NCBI GenBank assembly: GCA_036788295.1
Contig: DAIQNR010000003.1
Span: 62,001-126,000 of the forward strand
DNA length: 64,000 nucleotides
Origin: JAHQVK01 sp036788295
Lineage (GTDB): Bacteria; Myxococcota; Kuafuiibacteriia; Kuafuiibacteriales; Kuafuiibacteriaceae
Direction of reading: 5' to 3'
The position numbers were made by a program, and so were the translations under genes. Shown piece by piece: positions 32,672-40,475 of this stretch; positions within the stretch are counted from its first letter, which is position 1; every line of letters begins with the position of its first letter. The notes beneath the pieces are model-generated. The model saw nothing but the letters and a program-made list of their open reading frames with translations. It was not told the DNA's origin and made no database searches.

Positions 32672-32786
32672 AGCCTCGTCGGGGCCCTCGGCAGCTCGGC
32701 TCGGCGAAGGGGGTGCGCGACGTCGAGCGGCCACGAGGAAGTTTCGTCGGCGACCCGGTGGGGCGTGGTTGCGTCTTCAGCGAGAG

Positions 32787-33812
32787 ATGGCGGACAAGCA
32801 AACGATGCGACTCTCGGTCGGGGTGGTGGGGTCGGGCGCGTGGGGGACGGCCCTCGGTCACTTGCTCGCCGAGCAGGGAGCGGACGTGCTCGCTTGGGCG
32901 TACGAGCCCGAGGTCGTGCTCGAGATCGAGCAGGAGCATGAGAACAAGACCTTTCTCCCCGGGGTGCGACTGCCCGACCACTACCGGGCCACCGGCGATC
33001 TCGAGGCCGCGGTTTGGGACAAGGACCTGGTCCTCGTGGTCGTCCCTTCCCACGTGCTGAGGCGGGTCATCGGGGACGCGGCGCCGTTTTTCGGGGAGGC
33101 GCCGATCGTGTGCGCGACGAAGGGCATCGAGGAGGGCAGCCTGCTCACGATGAGCGAGGTGCTCGAAGAGGTGCTCCCGCCGAGCATCCACCCTCGGCTC
33201 GCGTTCCTGTCCGGCCCGAGCTTCGCGAAGGAGGTGGCCCGCCGGGACCCGACCGCGGTGAGCATCGCGGCCAAGGACGGCGGGCTCGCCGAGCATCTGC
33301 GCGAGGTCTTGGCCGCGCCCCACTTTCGCACCTACTCCACCACCGACGTGGTCGGGGTGGAGCTCGGCGGCGCTCTCAAGAACGTCATGGCCATCGCCGC
33401 TGGCGCCTGCGATGGCCTCGGGCTCGGCTTCAACACCGTCGCCGCGCTCGTGACCCGGGGTCTGGCCGAGATGAACCGCCTCGCGGTGCACCGCGGGGCC
33501 CACCCGCTCACCCTGGCCGGGTTGTCCGGAATGGGGGACTTGGTTCTCACCTGCATGGGCGGGCTCAGCCGAAATCGCACCGTCGGGCAGAGACTCGGCC
33601 GGGGCGAAAGCCTCGAGACCATCACCGGTGACATGCGCCAGGTGGCGGAAGGCGTTCGCACCGCGCGCTCTGCCCACCAGCTCGCCGCTCGGGAGGCGGT
33701 GGACATGCCGATCACCGCTCAGGTCTACGCCATGCTCTACGAGGGGGTTCCGCCCGCCTCGGCGGTGCGCTCGCTCATGTCGCGGGCGCTCAAGGACGAG
33801 CTCGCGCCCTGA
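32787..33812 (+). CDS. gpsA: Glycerol-3-phosphate dehydrogenase [NAD(P)+]
   Basis: Reduces dihydroxyacetone phosphate to sn-glycerol 3-phosphate for phospholipid synthesis. 341 residues. Rossmann motif GVVGSGAWGTALGHLLA begins near residue 12; LSGPSFAKEVA, VELGGALKNVMAIAAG (catalytic Lys), GLSGMGDLVLTC and SRNRTVGQRLG follow, all GpsA signatures. ATG 32787 is chosen over TTG 32769 and ATG 32805, since the usual N-terminus is short. It is preceded by a 115-bp gap after the acyl-CoA dehydrogenase, so it may be the last gene of that operon or start a new unit. Confidence 0.95.
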   Translation: MADKQTMRLSVGVVGSGAWGTALGHLLAEQGADVLAWAYEPEVVLEIEQEHENKTFLPGVRLPDHYRATGDLEAAVWDKDLVLVVVPSHVLRRVIGDAAPFFGEAPIVCATKGIEEGSLLTMSEVLEEVLPPSIHPRLAFLSGPSFAKEVARRDPTAVSIAAKDGGLAEHLREVLAAPHFRTYSTTDVVGVELGGALKNVMAIAAGACDGLGLGFNTVAALVTRGLAEMNRLAVHRGAHPLTLAGLSGMGDLVLTCMGGLSRNRTVGQRLGRGESLETITGDMRQVAEGVRTARSAHQLAAREAVDMPITAQVYAMLYEGVPPASAVRSLMSRALKDELAP

Positions 33813-33838
33813 GACGGAGCCTTGCTCCTTTTCGAGGG

Positions 33839-35200
33839 ATGGCGCACGCTCCGCGGGTGCACGACCCAGGCCTCGGGGATCTCGAGCTGCTGTCGGTCGT
33901 GGAGGCCGACGGCCCGTTCGACCTTCGTCGGGCGCGCCCGGCCGCCGGCCTCGGTCTGCCCGACCGGGTCCTCGCTCGCCGGCCCTCCCGGGATCGGACC
34001 GACCGCGCGGCCCTTGCGACCCGCTTGACCCAGGCGTCCACGACCTCCGACTTCGTATCCCATCATCTGGTGCTTCAGACCCACGGCGTGCTGGAGACGC
34101 GGGAAGACACGTGGCAGCTGTTCGAAGACTTCGACGGGGTAGCGCTCGACCGGACCCGAAAGTGGACGCTCCCGGTGCCGGCCGCGGTGTGGTTGGCGCG
34201 GACGCTGCTCGAAGCGCTGGCCCACGCCCACGGGCTCGGGGTGCTGCACCGGGCCATCGGTCCGTCGGCGGTGTGGGTGGGTCGAAGCGGCGACGTTCGC
34301 TTGGACTTCGGGCTGTGCACCCGGGTCGAGGACGTCGAGCACCAGCTGACCGCGCAGCTCGATGTGCGTTTCTCGAACCCGGAGTGGGTGGCCCGTGGGG
34401 TCGAAGGGCCCCAGCTCGACGCCTACGCGGTCACGGCCTTGCTCTGGATGTTCCTGACCGGCCGCCCGTTTCGCACGTCGGTGGCGCCGTTTGCCTACCG
34501 TCCGGCGTCGCGGATTCGGCCCGAGATCCCTCCGGAGCTCGACCAGGTGCTCGAAGCTGGGCTCGACCTCGGGTCGGGCAGCTACCCGAGCGCCGAAGCG
34601 CTCGCCGACCGGCTCGACTGGGTGTTCTTTCGCTCGCTTCGCGGAGACGACGAGCGGCACGGGCGCGCCGTGCTCGCGGAGCAGGTCGCCGAGCGCCTCC
34701 CGGAGCGATCGCGAATCCAGGACGTGCGCAGCGGGGAGAGCGTTTGCGGGGTCTACACCCTGGTCATGAGCGAGCTGAATGGCCCGGTGTCCCCCGGAGA
34801 GCTCGAGCCTCCGGAGGGGGAGCCCGAGACGCCGCCCGAGGGCCAGTGCTTGTTCGAAGGGCCGACCGTGCACGCGGAGGCGCCGTTCGCCGCCGAGCCG
34901 GAGAAGGACCTTGGGGAGGGGGAGGGCACCGAGAACCCCTCTGCGCCCACCCCTCCGCTGTTCCCTCCGCTCCGCGGCGCGCCCCCGCCGGCTCCCCTCC
35001 GCCGGGCGCCTCCGCCGGCCCCCAGAGAGCCCCCGCCCGAGCCGAACCCGGTCGGAATGACCCTGGTGTCGATGCCGTCGAAGCCCTCCTTCCCGGCGCC
35101 GCCCCCCGAAGCCAGGCCGGTGTGGGTCCCTCGCTCGGTGGGTTTTGTTTGTGGATTCGGCGCGGCGCTCGCTCTGATGTGGCGAGCTGGGTTACTGTAG
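33839..35200 (+). CDS. Protein pseudokinase with Pro-rich linker and C-terminal membrane span
   Basis: 453 residues with a protein-kinase-fold first half. The catalytic loop reads HRAIGPSAVWV at 137-147, so Ala139 replaces the catalytic Asp and the Lys and Asn of HRDLKPEN are missing. A DFG-like LDFGL with Asp156 remains. The activation segment ends SNPEW instead of APE, no glycine loop is evident, and no clear AxK lysine is seen. A Pro/Glu-rich linker (about 310-420) leads to a C-terminal hydrophobic span (VGFVCGFGAALALMWRAG). It is therefore very likely inactive as a kinase and may be a scaffold or allosteric partner. It begins 26 bp after gpsA and is 18 bp before an intact kinase gene. Confidence 0.85.
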   Translation: MAHAPRVHDPGLGDLELLSVVEADGPFDLRRARPAAGLGLPDRVLARRPSRDRTDRAALATRLTQASTTSDFVSHHLVLQTHGVLETREDTWQLFEDFDGVALDRTRKWTLPVPAAVWLARTLLEALAHAHGLGVLHRAIGPSAVWVGRSGDVRLDFGLCTRVEDVEHQLTAQLDVRFSNPEWVARGVEGPQLDAYAVTALLWMFLTGRPFRTSVAPFAYRPASRIRPEIPPELDQVLEAGLDLGSGSYPSAEALADRLDWVFFRSLRGDDERHGRAVLAEQVAERLPERSRIQDVRSGESVCGVYTLVMSELNGPVSPGELEPPEGEPETPPEGQCLFEGPTVHAEAPFAAEPEKDLGEGEGTENPSAPTPPLFPPLRGAPPPAPLRRAPPPAPREPPPEPNPVGMTLVSMPSKPSFPAPPPEARPVWVPRSVGFVCGFGAALALMWRAGLL

Positions 35201-35218
35201 CCCAATGACGGTATCGCG

Positions 35219-36196
35219 ATGAGAATGCAGCTGGCCCCAGGGGCCAACCTTGGCCCGTGGAGACTCGAGCGCCGGGTCGCCGTAGGCGGCATGGCGGAGG
35301 TCTGGGCGGCCACGGACCCGGTCCGGGGGCAGGTCGCGCTCAAGCTGACCCAAGTCGGCCCGCCGAGGGACGACGCCGAGCTGAACGCCTTTCACGACGA
35401 GCTTCGAATCTCGCGGCGCCTTCGCCACGACAACATCGTCCGGGTGTTCGAGGGCGAAGAACGGGACGGCTACCTCGTCCAGGTCATGGAGCTGCTCGAC
35501 GGAATGGACCTCCGGCGGCTGCTCGGGCGCCTCAAGAAGACCCAGGGTCTGATGCCCCCCGAGCATGTCGCCTTCATCGGGCGCTCGATGGCGCGCGCGC
35601 TCGGCTACGCCCACTGGAAAGCGGGCTCCCGAGGCCAGCCCCTCGGCATCGTGCACCGCGACGTGTCCCCCCACAACGTGATGCTGCTGCGCGATGGTCG
35701 GGTGAAGGTGCTCGATTTCGGGATCGCGTGGGCGACCGAGCGGGCGACCCGGACGGTGACCGGAGTGGTCAAGGGCAAGACCAGCTACATGGCCCCCGAG
35801 CAGACCACCGGCAACATGCCCCTGACCGCGGCGACCGACATCTTCGCCACTGGCGTGGTGTTGTGGGAGTGCTTGACCGGAGAGCGATTGTTCAAGGCGA
35901 GCACCGAGGTGGAGACCATGCGCCGGGTGTTCGAATGCCGGGTGCCGCCCGTGGTCGAGCGGCGCCCCGACGTCCCCCCACCGCTCGCCGAGATCGTGCA
36001 TCTCATGCTGGAGCCGAGGCCCAAGGACCGCCCCGACTCGATGCTCTTGGTGGAGCGCGCGCTTCAGAGCTTTCTGGTGCGAACCTATGAGCCAGAGCAG
36101 GTCGGAGCGGGCGCGTTCGCGAAGTGGATGGCGACCGAGGTCCCGCACCAGAGGCCAAAGCAGACCAGTGTGCTGGCCGCCCTGAACAACTCCTGA
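35219..36196 (+). CDS. Ser/Thr protein kinase, cytoplasmic
   Basis: Hanks-type kinase, 325 residues with no transmembrane span. All catalytic residues are present: AVGGMAEVW loop (21-29), Lys42 in VALKL, Asp148 in HRDVSPHNVML, DFG at 166-168 and MAPEQ. HRDVSPHN is the form frequent in myxobacterial kinases. The tail after about 290 is short and mostly polar. It follows the pseudokinase gene by 18 bp and is probably cotranscribed and translationally linked; regulation of one by the other is a reasonable inference. Confidence 0.93.
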   Translation: MRMQLAPGANLGPWRLERRVAVGGMAEVWAATDPVRGQVALKLTQVGPPRDDAELNAFHDELRISRRLRHDNIVRVFEGEERDGYLVQVMELLDGMDLRRLLGRLKKTQGLMPPEHVAFIGRSMARALGYAHWKAGSRGQPLGIVHRDVSPHNVMLLRDGRVKVLDFGIAWATERATRTVTGVVKGKTSYMAPEQTTGNMPLTAATDIFATGVVLWECLTGERLFKASTEVETMRRVFECRVPPVVERRPDVPPPLAEIVHLMLEPRPKDRPDSMLLVERALQSFLVRTYEPEQVGAGAFAKWMATEVPHQRPKQTSVLAALNNS

Positions 36197-36303
36197 GCCG
36201 CCGCGGTTCTCTTCCCGCCGGCGCCGACGCGAAGAAACCCGCAGATTTCCCGCAGGGTGCGGTCTCGTCTCGTCGAGGCCGGCCGAACTGCTAGCTGCAG
36301 GCC

Positions 36304-37053
36304 ATGAAACACGCCATGCAACACGCGGTGGTGCAGGGGGCCAGCCGGGGCATCGGTCTCGGCCTGGTGCAGGGGCTGCTCGGGCGGCAGGTCGAGGTGG
36401 TCCACGCCACCTGCCGAGACCCCGATTCGGCCTCGGAGCTGCGAGCGCTGGCCGGCCCGGACCGGCTCTTCGTTCACCGGCTCGACGTGACCGACGAGCC
36501 CACGATCGAAGCGGCGGCGGCGGCGATCCGGGCCCGGTCCCCAGAGCTCGACCTGGTCTTCAACGCCTCGGGGGTGCTCCACGGCGAGGGGCTTCAGCCG
36601 GAGCGGCGGCTGGAAGAGCTCGACCCGGGCCGACTCGGCCAGATCTTTCTCATCAACGCGATCGGGCCGCTGCTCGTCGTGAAGCACCTCCTGCCCGCGA
36701 TCAGCCACGGGCGCCGGGCGGTCGTCGCCTCGCTGTCGGCCCGGGTGGGCAGCATCGGGGACAATCGCCTCGGCGGCTGGTACGGGTACCGGGCCTCGAA
36801 GGCCGCCTTGAACCAGCTGCACCGCAGCCTCGCGGTGGAGCTGTCACGGCGCGCGAAGCACGCCATCGCCGTCACCCTTCACCCGGGCACGGTCGCGACC
36901 CGGCTCACCGAGCCGTTTCGCCGCTCGGTCAAGGACGGCGCCCTCTTGACGGTCGAAGAAGCGTCGGAGCGCTTGCTCGTCCTCATCGAGGGGCTGAGCC
37001 CCGAGGACCATGGGCGCTTCTACGACGGCACGAAGTCACCGATCGAGTGGTGA
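36304..37053 (+). CDS. Short-chain dehydrogenase/reductase (CsgA/C-factor-like SDR)
   Basis: Classical SDR, 249 residues: cofactor loop VQGASRGIGLGLVQ, NASG (FNASGVLH), and the catalytic Tyr and Lys in YGYRASKAALNQL; the Ser is probably in VASLSARVGS. The opening HAVVQGASRGIGLGLV and ATCRDP are close to proteins often labelled C factor, after the Myxococcus signalling SDR CsgA; that does not make it a signal here. Its NAD(P) preference is unclear. Two starts (36304 and 36316) are possible. Its last 18 bp overlap the convergent lipoprotein gene. Confidence 0.85.
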   Translation: MKHAMQHAVVQGASRGIGLGLVQGLLGRQVEVVHATCRDPDSASELRALAGPDRLFVHRLDVTDEPTIEAAAAAIRARSPELDLVFNASGVLHGEGLQPERRLEELDPGRLGQIFLINAIGPLLVVKHLLPAISHGRRAVVASLSARVGSIGDNRLGGWYGYRASKAALNQLHRSLAVELSRRAKHAIAVTLHPGTVATRLTEPFRRSVKDGALLTVEEASERLLVLIEGLSPEDHGRFYDGTKSPIEW

Positions 37054-39618
37054 GCGGCGCCGGCGGGCAAGACCGAACCACGCGAGAAGGAGCAGCGCCA
37101 CCGGGGCGGGCGCAGCCGAGCCGCAGTGCTCCGCCGGGGGCGCAGCCGCTGCCGCCGCCTCCACCGCCGCCGCCGACCATCGAAGCGGCTCGCTCCGGTT
37201 GCCCGATCCGTCCACCCCGATGAGCGTGACGCTCCGGCCAAGAAGGTCGGCGTACGGCAACACCGCCCTCGCCGCGTCGTGGCTCCAGGGCCGAAGCTCC
37301 ACCGCCTCCATCGGCCCGTCCCCGACCGCTCGCTCGAGCCGGAGGGCTCGCACGTCCTCGGTCTCTTGGTCCTGCACCGTCACCTCGAGGCCGCTGGGCC
37401 CGGGAACGGCCCGAACCTGGGGCGGGATGGGGTCCACCACCACCTCGAGCACGACCGGGCGTGGGTCGAGGGTCTCGTAGGCCCCGCGGGCCCGCGCCCG
37501 CACCTCGACCGCGTGGCGCCCGGGCACGATCAGGGCGGGCAGGCCCACTTGCAGGCGGCCATCGGAGGGGGCGGCGACAAAAGCGGTCCACAGGCCGGCC
37601 CCCGCTCGGACTTGGTACTCGAGCCCATCGGCGGCGTCGGTGGGCAGGCCTTCCCCCAGCACGAGGCTCAGCGCGCCGGTGGGTCGGGGGCGGCCGTCCC
37701 GCTCCGCGAGGACCCCCGGCGCCTCGTCGAGGCGAGCGACGGTGCGGACTGGCCACTTCGCCGCGCTCGTCCCCGAGGAGGTGAAGGTCAACGAGAGGGT
37801 GAGGAAGTCCTGCCTCGCGCCGTCTCGGAAGATGTCGTTCACGCGAAGACCCACCGGCACCCCGAGCGCGCCGGAGACCGCGTTCGATAGATCGAGGTCG
37901 AAGGTCAGGGGCTGGCCGAGCAGCGCGCCGAGGGCCAAATCGAGCAGCGCGGGGAGGATCTCGGCGAAGTTCGCGTTCGGGAGCAGCTCGTTGAACGTCT
38001 CCTCGAAGCCGTCGATCCGCAGCTCGCCGAGGCCGGCTTCGAGGCGGTTGTCCGGCAGGACGGTGAGGTCGAGCCCCACGAAGACGTCGGCCTCCACCTC
38101 GAACGCTCGGACATAGCGATTCTCCACCAGAACATGGAAGGCCACGCCCAGGTCGTCCAGGGACAGCTGCAGCAGCCAGTCCCGGATCGGGTTGCCCATC
38201 CGGTCGGTGCCGGTCTCGGCTCCGCTGCCGAATCGGAGCTGCGCCGGCCGACGGGGCTTGAGCTCCAGGATCACCGGCGCGGCATCGGCGGCGATCGTCG
38301 CGAGGTCCGACGCGAGCAGCGACAACAGGGAGGCGTTCAGCGCGAACCCGCCGCCGGTCAGCGCTCGCACGTCGTCGCTGCCGAGCTTCAGGCACAGAGA
38401 CCCGGATCGGTGCAGCGCGTGGAGGATCTGGTTCATGTACGCAGCCGAGAAGGTGCCGGCGATGTGGTAGGGCCGACCCTGGCTGTCGAGCCCGGCCAGC
38501 TCCGGCGCCGGTCCCACATCGGGGACGAAGTCGGGGAGGTCGCGGGCGCAGTCGGCGAGCCGACCTTCAGCGCCGCCGTCGATCCGGATGTCCATGCCCA
38601 GGTCCGGACGGGCCTCGACCGCGAAGCGACCGGGACGGGCCCCCACCAGCAGCCCGACCGGGAGGCCGCGCAGGAAATCGAGGCCGCTGAGCTCCCTCAG
38701 CGACACCTCGCCCTCGAACCGGGCCGGCTGCCCATTGAGCGCGTCGAGCGTGTCCCCGAGCAGACCCTGGATCACCGGCTCGAGGGCCCCCGAGATGGCG
38801 GGGCGCAGCAGGCCGATGAGCCCGTTGATGAGACCGACGGCGGTGGAGGTGATCCCGCCGCATGCGATGTGGCACTCCACGCAGCGCCCGCCCGGGTCGA
38901 GGCACACTCCGAACACCTCCAAGGCGCAGTCCGTGCACTCCGGCTCCGCGCAGTACGAGCTCGAGCCGAGCACCCGGAGGGCGAGCCCGTCGATGCGCAG
39001 CTGGCCGAGCTGCACCTGCACGTCGAGCAGCTGGTCCGGCCGCGGACCGACGCCGGGATCGATGACCGCTTCCACCGTGATCTGGGCGGCGTGGCGGACC
39101 GGGCCCGGACCTAGGTTGCCGGTGATCGGGCACGAGAAGTCGCCCTGCACGATGTCGCCCTGCAGCCGCGCGTCGAGCCCCAAACGGAGGTTGGACAGGA
39201 CCAGGCGGACCTGGTTCGGTGCCTCGAACCGCAAGTCCACTTGCCGATCGAGGTCGTCGAGCCAGATGAGCGCCTCGGCCCGGCGGACCGTCGCTTCGGC
39301 GATTCCGATGTCGAACAGCTGCGCACTGGGAAGGGGGATGTGCAGGATGTCCTGCGCGTCTACGTACGGGCCCCCGGGGGCGCTGGGGCCAGCGAGACCA
39401 GCGCGAAGCACCTCGGGGATCCGGGGCCGGACGAAGTCGAGGAAATCTTGGGTGACGCGGACGCGGGCCACGTCCTCTTGAACGACCGCGTCCGAGCGCC
39501 CAACCGGGAACCGGTAGCCGGTCTCGGCGCAGCCGCCGCAGGTCGTCCCTCCGCCGCAACCGGCGAACACCAGCCCGGCCATGGCCACCGTCCGCACCGA
39601 CCGCCTCCAAACCCCCAT
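37036..39618 (-). CDS. Large lipoprotein with MYXO-CTERM-like C-terminus
   Basis: 860 residues. The N-terminus has a signal peptide ending FAGC (Cys21) followed by Gly/Cys-rich sequence, as in a lipoprotein. The C-terminus ends Cys (EHCGSAAPAP), a hydrophobic stretch (VALLLLAWFGLA) and RRRR, which fits the MYXO-CTERM sorting signal of Myxococcota. The body is beta-rich, with repeated amphipathic segments (LFDIGIAEATVRRAEALIWLDDLDRQ, LQLSLDDLGVAFHVLVENRYVRAFEVEADVFVGLD) resembling lipid-binding tubular (BPI/SMP-like) folds, plus a Cys cluster near 225-260. C-terminal Ig-like repeats are likely (VRARARGAYETLDPRPVVLEVVVDP). Function unknown. Confidence 0.82.
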   Translation of the reverse strand: MGVWRRSVRTVAMAGLVFAGCGGGTTCGGCAETGYRFPVGRSDAVVQEDVARVRVTQDFLDFVRPRIPEVLRAGLAGPSAPGGPYVDAQDILHIPLPSAQLFDIGIAEATVRRAEALIWLDDLDRQVDLRFEAPNQVRLVLSNLRLGLDARLQGDIVQGDFSCPITGNLGPGPVRHAAQITVEAVIDPGVGPRPDQLLDVQVQLGQLRIDGLALRVLGSSSYCAEPECTDCALEVFGVCLDPGGRCVECHIACGGITSTAVGLINGLIGLLRPAISGALEPVIQGLLGDTLDALNGQPARFEGEVSLRELSGLDFLRGLPVGLLVGARPGRFAVEARPDLGMDIRIDGGAEGRLADCARDLPDFVPDVGPAPELAGLDSQGRPYHIAGTFSAAYMNQILHALHRSGSLCLKLGSDDVRALTGGGFALNASLLSLLASDLATIAADAAPVILELKPRRPAQLRFGSGAETGTDRMGNPIRDWLLQLSLDDLGVAFHVLVENRYVRAFEVEADVFVGLDLTVLPDNRLEAGLGELRIDGFEETFNELLPNANFAEILPALLDLALGALLGQPLTFDLDLSNAVSGALGVPVGLRVNDIFRDGARQDFLTLSLTFTSSGTSAAKWPVRTVARLDEAPGVLAERDGRPRPTGALSLVLGEGLPTDAADGLEYQVRAGAGLWTAFVAAPSDGRLQVGLPALIVPGRHAVEVRARARGAYETLDPRPVVLEVVVDPIPPQVRAVPGPSGLEVTVQDQETEDVRALRLERAVGDGPMEAVELRPWSHDAARAVLPYADLLGRSVTLIGVDGSGNRSEPLRWSAAAVEAAAAAAPPAEHCGSAAPAPVALLLLAWFGLARRRRSPLDR

Positions 39619-39717
39619 ACCGCGGGCAAGCTACGGTGGCGTTGCGGCGTTGGTCAAAGGACCGAATGACGGAGCCCGGCGCTTGTCCGGCCGCGTTGCC
39701 GGTGCTCGGATGCGCCC

Positions 39718-40413
39718 GTGGCCGGGGCCGACGATCCGATGAACCCCGAGGCGTGGTTCGGCGAGCCAGGGGTATGCGGCAGCTGCGTGGCCTGGCGGCC
39801 GGTGGAGTCCACCGCCAGCGACGCGGTCGCGATCGGGCTGTGCCGACTGCGCCCCGAGCTTCGCCGGGTCCCTGGGGACCTCGCGAAGTGTCCGAAGTAT
39901 CGGCAGCGGGGGGTGACCCGGCCGGAGCCAGGGCGGCGAGCGACGCGGACCGCCAAGCCCCGGTCCTCCGTGCCCGTCGTCTCGGTCGGTCCAGGGGCGT
40001 TCGAGCCGAGGCCGGAGCCGTCGTTTCGCCCGTGGCCCACTGAACCGGCGCCTCCTTCCGTGGAACTCGACGGCGGCACGGCGCCCCTGGTGGCGAGCGC
40101 GCTGCGCGACCTGTTCGACGACGAGATCCCGGGGCGTCGGCGGGACATGCACTCGAAGTACCGCCAAGGGGGAAAGGTGACCGTGGTCGATGGCGCCGGG
40201 GTGGCCCGCTCCGTGCCCGCTCACCAAGTGTTTGCGTGGTTTTCGCGGCTGGCCCGCTCCTTCGATGCCCTCGAGGAGGCGGTGGACACCCACCCGTCGA
40301 TCGGAGCCGAGGCGCTCGACATGGTGGAGCAGGTGCGGCGGATGCGGGGGAGCTTCACGACCTTCAACGTCCTGTTCGCCGACCGGGAAGACTACTTCAC
40401 CGGCAAAGAATAG
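39718..40413 (+). CDS. Hypothetical protein with N-terminal Cys cluster
   Basis: Not recognised. 231 residues from GTG 39718; ATG 39739 is an alternative. The first 60 residues carry Cys in the order CGSCVAW, GLCRLRPELRR, KCPKYRQRG, compatible with a small zinc or FeS site (CxxC plus two). A low-complexity Pro/Ser linker follows (about 75-115), then a conserved-looking domain with ALRDLFDDEIP, QGGKVTVVDGAG and a C-terminal coiled helix (FDALEEAVDTHPSIG). Pattern and gene size resemble regulators, but no DNA-binding motif is evident. The next gene begins 62 bp on. Confidence 0.65.
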   Translation: MAGADDPMNPEAWFGEPGVCGSCVAWRPVESTASDAVAIGLCRLRPELRRVPGDLAKCPKYRQRGVTRPEPGRRATRTAKPRSSVPVVSVGPGAFEPRPEPSFRPWPTEPAPPSVELDGGTAPLVASALRDLFDDEIPGRRRDMHSKYRQGGKVTVVDGAGVARSVPAHQVFAWFSRLARSFDALEEAVDTHPSIGAEALDMVEQVRRMRGSFTTFNVLFADREDYFTGKE

Positions 40414-40475
40414 CGTTCGAGGGGGACTTCTGGACGACAGCGGAACCAGCGTACGCTCCCCCCGTGCAGCGGTGG

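Noticed and set aside
36304..37053. CsgA (C-signal) developmental gene
   Set aside because: Resembles many SDRs labelled C factor; sequence alone cannot support a signalling role.
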